Assembly (NCBI RefSeq): GCF_002878395.1 | Contig: NC_061120.1 | Coordinates: 116,734,705 to 116,798,704, forward strand | DNA from: Capsicum annuum | Taxonomy: Eukaryota; Streptophyta; Magnoliopsida; Solanales; Solanaceae | Direction of reading: 5' to 3' | Length of the DNA stretch: 64,000 nucleotides | Shown: in pieces, positions 58,491 through 64,000 of the stretch | Layout of the letters: every line of letters begins with the position of its first letter | Numbering within the stretch: the first letter of the stretch is position 1 | Notes under the pieces: model-generated | What the model was told of the DNA's origin: nothing | The model's database searches: none | What the model saw: only the letters and a program-made list of their open reading frames with translations | Made by a program: the position numbers and the translations under genes

Positions 58491-59755
58491 AATTTAAAAT
58501 GAGGGGTTATGGTTTTTGGAGAGTGTGTGTTAATAGTAACTCAACTACACAAACTACACAACAATTGTAATTTAACTTCGATATAAAGAGAATCTTGGGA
58601 GTATGTTGACCTAAGGGCAAATTAGGTATGGGTATATGTATATTTGGTCTACATTCTAGTTGTTAGCAATATGGTTGGCTAGGTCTAGGATCCTTGAGGC
58701 TAGTTTGTCCACAAAACCTCAAAAATTTCACTAGTTTAACCTTTTGGATACCTAACAAGTATGTTAATTATATTCACCTATTACCTCAGCTGGGTATACC
58801 TATTTCTAGGAAAATACCCAAGGTATAGTCAACATCATAATCACTCTTATGTCTAAGATAGTCAGAATTAGCAAACCAAACCCATTAATTATCTACTATT
58901 GCCTTGGTTCCCACATCCCTCTTTCAAGGATGATGTGGGTTCTAAATATTCACCCAAACCCCTTTCACAAGGATGGTTTGAGCTTTCAAGAGTTTGGAGA
59001 TTTCACCTACAAACCCATTTTTAGTATTTAGGGATTTCACCCATAAATCCCATCTGATTCAATCAAACAATAGTACAACCCATCATCAACCAACTAGCAT
59101 ATACACAAATACATCATAACCCATAACTAATTGCACCTTAGTTCTAATCCCAAGACACTAAAATTGTGCTAATCAGGATGAAATGGGCTAAAATTATACC
59201 ATAAGGCTTCTGTAAAGCATCCATTCTTCAAGAAATTACTAAATTCAAAGTCTCCAAGTAAACTTACAATTCTAGCCCAATTAAGGGTTTTAACTTCAAA
59301 TGAAAAATATTGCTAGTATCTAGAGTTCCCAAAATGGGCAAGGGTTTTCGTCTTTAAAGGGATTTGGGGACAACTGCTAAAAAATACAAAACTGGCCTTG
59401 GGCCAAATTTTGCATTGCCTCAATCGCACTAGATTTGTTGTGATCACAGCTACCGTGATCGTTGGTAGATCCACATGATCACAGTTGCTGACCTTCTTGA
59501 TAGGCTGCGTTCATAGCCTTCAGAACGCGATCGTGATAATTGACCCTCATTTTGTACATGGTCCATCAACTGTGTACTTTTTTTCTCTATTTTCTTCCTT
59601 TTCAGCTCAATTCTATATCTTTATATCTCATCACCTGTATGCTTGTAAAATATGGAAATTAGTGCACTTAATCATAATTTTTTCTTATTTATGTCTTCAA
59701 ATAATAGTAGTGTGCATGAATGAGAAGTGCAAATGAATGGTAAATTCAACACTCA
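58491..59755. repeat. LTR-like debris, orientation uncertain
   Basis: No coding motif. 58491-58830 has the texture of an LTR or leader. 58840-59400 holds repeated tttcacc/acccat words. 59410-59560 is a GC-richer patch with the perfect 10-bp palindrome TGTGATCACA at 59439 and related words (ccgtgatcg, gcgatcgtg). Its left edge breaks the Athila-like RT, so it is probably a later insertion or a deletion junction. Family not recognised. Confidence 0.35.
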
Positions 59756-60141
59756 TTAACCTCACGTTCTCAACTTTCACTTGTTGACGTATCATGCATT
59801 TATTATTCCACAAATACATCTTCTTGAAGTCATGATACATTTTTGTCAAATCAGGATGAACAACATATCATAACTCCCATACCTCGGGAAATATCCTCTC
59901 TCACAAATCATTGACGCCGCAAACACAGTCTCTCTTGATATCACAAAGTACCACTATTGCTAATGTCAAAGGCCATCACCTTTTGCCTACCAATATCACC
60001 CTTCATCCTCATCAATACTGGATCTAACACTTACTTCTCCTCCATGAGATAACTACGACACTTTGAATAAACATACCACCATCTTTGGAGTCCAAGAGAT
60101 GAACTAAAAGGTTAGCCAAATGGTAAATGTTTTTCACTAAC
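59756..60141 (-). pseudogene. Tekay-type integrase N-terminal fragment
   Basis: On the minus strand, YQERLCLRRQ (59935-59905) is followed by ERIFPE and, near 59865-59825, by HPDLTKMYHDFKK. This is the zinc-binding region of Tekay/Del integrases. It is cut at 60142 by the terminus of LTR D, so D inserted into or next to an older Tekay copy in the same orientation. Confidence 0.65.
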
Positions 60142-63058
60142 TGTAACGCCCTGATTTTTCTAAACCGGAATGCTACATGGTGCTTATGGCCCCAAAGGAT
60201 CACAAGCTAACCCATGACTGATATTTATACCTGTACACTGCAATATATAATGTAATAATGGGAAAAACATGAACATGTAGGACATAAGGTTCAACTAAAT
60301 AAAGAATCTGTCAAAAAATAATATCCATATGGGTGAAAGATACCCAAAATAGCTTAAAACTGAATCAAATCTGAACATAAGTCTAAATACTGAATTTGAA
60401 AGGCTCTAAGTACTGTCTGAATAAGGAGTTGAAGGAACATGTCTCCAACTACCTTCATAAACTGATAACTGGCTAAAATTATAATGAATAAATAAAATCA
60501 TATTATCCTCGAATGAAGAGGACTCACTGAATCTCTGCGACTGGAAATTCTACTACTCCTGCTGATCTGGAGCTCATGTCTCTGAACCTATAGTGTAATA
60601 GGAAAAGAAAGCACCATAGTCAAAATGCATCAGTATGAGGGAATGTACTAAGTATAAGAGTAAGGTAGGCTAAATATAAACAGTGTTTCCATGCATGAAC
60701 AATTCTAACTTTCTGACTGATATGAACGTAAGAGTACAAATATGCATACATAGTAACTAAAATCATGGGTGCATGATATATAGTCCTGTATGCTAATACA
60801 TGGTTTACTGATGGATAACATGACTGATACTAAAATTCTTCTAACATGGGTGAATGTATCTGACAATCCTAAATCTGATGGAACTATTTGAGTTCCATAC
60901 TATAACTGAGTCTGATTGTATGTGATAGTCCTGATATACTGAAATCTGAAGACCTATCTGAGTTCTTTTACTAAGACTAATTCTGAAACTATGGGAGGTA
61001 GGTGTTTAATCGACATGCCCTAATAATGCATATAGCTAAGTTAGGGTCCAATCTCTGCCCCGACTGGAGGGGTGTCAATACCGTGCCACTAGTAAGGACA
61101 ATTGTGGGTTACCCTTAGCTGGCAGAAATTCAAAAGGAGAATAGTGGGAACCCTAAATTAATAGGTTAATCCACCTCATCAACACTAATCTAACAGGCTA
61201 AGATGTCTCAACCTACGCTAGATACGTAGTTCTGGAACAAAAGGATGACTGCTAAGAATCACACCCTAAACTGGTAGGTGAGTTCCCATCCTTGGGTTCA
61301 CTCGGTGCTAACTTCTACTCTTATCTGAAGAGGCCAAAAATAATTCAAATGACTGTACATAGACAGATTAATTGACATTCGTTGACTGATGGAGTATTAC
61401 TATTATCTGAGAGTTAACTAAGATCATGAGATTTCTGAGGTTTCCTGAGTCACATGACTGACTGAGTTCTATAGATTATAGATTGACTAAGATTATCATG
61501 AAAACATGACATGACTTTAGGAACACAACTATGTTTTTTGAGTATGAATACCCCCAAGACTCGATAGAAGGAAACTAACACACATGACATGACTTGATCA
61601 CAATACTTGAGTCCACAATTCATAATATCATAAGTGGGGGATATCATATTTCATATAGTTATTCAACATCTTAAACATTGTAGGGAATGCATGGATATAT
61701 TTCGTGTACATATTGTATATCTCTATTATCTTACATGCTTCATACCACCATAATAGCAACACATGAAAAGAATGAAATTCATATTGAAGTATATAGCTAA
61801 TATGGACTTGTCATTTAGACATCATAGAACCGTACAAATATGAATTTCTAGCATCCTAAGCATTTTATAAAACACCTTGCATGCATTCTTTAAGGCATGG
61901 GTGGGTTTCATGCTTGTACCATATTAAACCACCTAAAGTTCATGGTTTTCTATTAACAAACATATATATTCCATGAAAACACCTTTAGACATCACATTGA
62001 AACTTAAACAACAATCGTCAATATGTACATACTCATATCAACATAAAAAGTTTAGAAAATAATTTTTAAAACATAGTTCTTGAGCCCTATGAATTGATTG
62101 GATCCACTGATGAACACTACGAATATCTTAGAAAAGAAACCTTGATGATTTGTTGGAGAGTTCTTGGATTGGAAAACTTAATTCTCAATTATCTTGGAAA
62201 AAGGCTTGAATCTGGCTTTTGAGAGATGAGTTTAATGGTAACCCTAATCTTGTGGTTGAGATCATAAGAGAGAGTTTTTGAGATGCTTAACTGAAGAAAA
62301 TGGGAAAAATTACGCCTGTGTAGGGTTATAAGTCATGGAAGGTGAAGGAAAAGACAAAAATACCCTTATGAAATAAATTCTCAGTTACTGAAAAATCATA
62401 GCTGAAGACCTTCGTGATAGGGCATCAAAAATGTGATAAGCTATCATGAATGTCATCACTTAGGAGCTGGTTTCTGCCTAAGGCTGATGACCTTCGTGAT
62501 AGGGCATCACAAATGTGATAAGCTATCACGAATGTCGTTACTTAGGAGCTAGTTTCTGCCTAAGGCTGATGACCTTCGTGAAAGGGCATCACAAATGTGA
62601 TAACCTATCATGAATGTTGCTACTTAGGAGCTAGTTTCTTCCTAAGACTGATGACCTTCGTGATAGGGAATCACAAATGTGATAAGCTATCACGAATGTC
62701 ATCACACTATTTCCAGCCTGACATACTGCATTAAAATAGGAATAACTATTTTCTCTGATATCGGATTTAGGTGAAATTGGTATCGTTGGAAATATAATTC
62801 AATTATATATGTGTTGATAGGTCATAAGATCAAAAATTCCAAGTATAATGAGAGATATTCTCATTTGAAATTGACTATACTAATATCCTTCTCAAGAATT
62901 CAATCGGTAAGGAATGTTTTGATTCGTCTGATAGCTGGGAGTTATTTAAAACCTTGATATACATCTAAATTACTAAAACTATAAAAGAACCATGATGTAC
63001 TGTGCATGATATTGTTACATGGCTCTAATATTGATTTGGATTTTTTTGGGGTATTACA
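60142..63058 (-). repeat. 3' LTR of Tekay element D (2917 bp)
   Basis: On the minus strand it starts TGTAATACCCC (63058) and ends GGGCGTTACA (60142). It matches LTR A over most of A's length and shares blocks with LTR E. On the minus strand it is preceded by gaggatgaatgtttcc and a purine-rich tract (63059-63095). Left flank ctaac; the element's other end lies beyond the window. Confidence 0.85.
62405..62720. repeat. 82-bp tandem hairpin repeat in LTR D
   Basis: gaccttcgtgatag recurs at 62407, 62489, 62571 and 62653, exactly 82 bp apart. In the second and fourth units the perfect arms TTCGTGATAG and CTATCACGAA enclose about 23 nt that contain a second, inner pair (ATCACA/TGTGAT). In the first and third units one arm has a change. 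Each unit could form a hairpin. Confidence 0.9.
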
Positions 63059-63410
63059 ATAGCTATCTCTTGGAAACATTCATCCTCGAATGATGACTGC
63101 TTGAGAGGGGAGAAAAGATAAAACAACGCATACACTTGATCATGCTCAAATGGCATATGATTTTAGGACTGAATTGAATTCTAAACTGAATATACCCCAA
63201 CTGAACTTACATATCTAATGGATAACTGATAAGCTGAACTCATGAATGCATGACTGATGTTCGGATGAACTAAAATTTCTCGCAATGAGAATGCATATCT
63301 GATGCATGATCGCTTGACTGAACTGATACATGATTACATGATAAGCTATGCAATGATACTTAATATCAATTTTATACTAGAATTTTGAACATGTAATTGA
63401 CTAAGCTTAA
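63059..63410 (-). other. Post-pol spacer of element D
   Basis: Non-coding. It contains the same ATGCAT-rich words (gaatgcatgactgat, gcatatctgatgcatgat) as the spacer part of the 34172-43096 array and the region after pol in element A, which ties these elements to one family group. Confidence 0.6.
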
Positions 63411-64000
63411 GGAAAATGGTTACCTCGAGCTAAGCCTGAATTAGCGAAGAAAAGATGGGGGTACTTGGTTTGTATGTCTGCTTTTTCTTCCCAAGCGGAT
63501 CCCTCCATGGATTGATTCTGCCAAAGAACCTTGACTAGAGGCACTTCTTTGTTCCTCAGCCTACGAGTTTGATAGTCGAGGATTTTGACTGGAATCTCTT
63601 CATAAGAGAGGCTATTCTGAAAGTCAATGCTCTAAATAGGGAATACAACTACTGGGTCACCTATGCACTTCTTGAGTAAAGAGACATGGAAGACTAGATG
63701 AACTGAGGCTAGATCTGAAGGCAATTTGAGCTCATAGGCTACCTAGACAAAGCGACTGAGAATCCTGAAGGGACCGACATATCGGGGACTAAGCTTTCCC
63801 TTCTTTCCGAATCACTTCACTCCCTTTATGGGAGAGATCTTGAGATAGACATAGTCATCGACCTCAAATTCAAGATCCTTTCTATGAGCATCTACATAAG
63901 ACTTCTATTGGCTCTAAGCAGCCCAGAGTCATTCTCTGATCTACTGAACTTTCTCTAAGGCATCGAATACTAAGTCAGGCCCTATGACTATGTCCTTACT
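63411..64000 (-). pseudogene. Tekay pol 3' end of element D: integrase C-terminus and chromodomain-like tail, runs off the window
   Basis: The minus strand reads GPDLVFDALEKVQ, stops, RKDLEFEVDDYVYLKISPIKG, FGKKGKLSPRYVGPF, YELKLPSDLASVHLVFHV and LLKKCIGD. The tail follows: NSLSYEEIPVKILDYQTRRL, then VKVLWQNQSMEGSAWEEKAD and KYPHLF. The frame holds throughout, with roughly seven stops and no frameshift, so it is less decayed than its relative at 1-752. Confidence 0.9.

Noticed and set aside
1..64000. tRNA, rRNA or small RNA genes
   Set aside because: No cloverleaf, rRNA core or snoRNA-type boxes were noticed on either strand. A covariance-model search would be needed to exclude diverged ones.

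Overview
This window looks like heterochromatic DNA from a plant nuclear genome, built almost entirely from old, nested LTR retrotransposons plus one LINE. No host gene, tRNA, rRNA or CRISPR array is recognisable. The element types (Ty3/gypsy Tekay/Del, Ogre/Tat and Athila-like elements, a Ty1/copia sirevirus and a plant L1-type LINE) and the AT-rich LTRs suggest a dicot. A Solanaceae-like origin (pepper, tomato, potato, tobacco relatives) is my inference from remembered LTR style, not something the sequence proves. Every coding remnant carries stops, frameshifts or deletions, so all are annotated as pseudogenes or mobile-element parts.

Layout. 1-2524: 3' end of a Tekay-like element (A, + strand: integrase tail, chromodomain-like end, part of its LTR), abutting an Athila/Tat-type integrase fragment (2525-2640). 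2641-5560: unassigned DNA, then a decayed Athila/Tat-type pol (C, +). 5561-8442: LTR debris. 8443-31077: one Ogre/Tat element (+) with 1.27 and 1.33 kb LTRs and near-matching 5-bp flanks (ccttt/ccgtt). It keeps gag, protease and the pol tail but has lost RT-RNaseH-integrase. Inside it lie a Tekay element (B, 13770-21118) and a sirevirus (21846-27926, flanked by atact on both sides) that keeps gag and an envelope-like ORF but shows no recognisable pol. 31078-33540: the end of an LTR and a gag with an intact zinc knuckle (F); the Ogre probably landed inside this LTR.

34172-46066 is the most unusual part: a tandem array with a unit of about 939 bp and ten junctions, running directly into a 2.97 kb LTR (E). 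Each unit joins retrotransposon 3' spacer, a polypurine-tract-like sequence and the first part of the LTR. The array is dense in CATGCA/TGCATG (RY-type) words and shows two-unit higher-order variants. 46067-49552: an LTR fragment, then a LINE (+; ORF1 with zinc knuckle, ORF2 endonuclease and the start of RT). 49553-58490: an Athila-like element on the - strand (3' LTR, envelope-like ORF, integrase, RNaseH, RT) that cuts the LINE. 58491-64000: LTR debris, a Tekay integrase fragment and Tekay element D (-), a relative of A in opposite orientation that runs off the window.

Nothing here works together as a pathway. The biology is retrotransposon nesting, decay, and conversion of 3' UTR/LTR sequence into tandem repeats. 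I found no convincing new gene system. The LTR-junction array and the family-specific palindromic words in LTRs and UTRs are the points most worth a second look.
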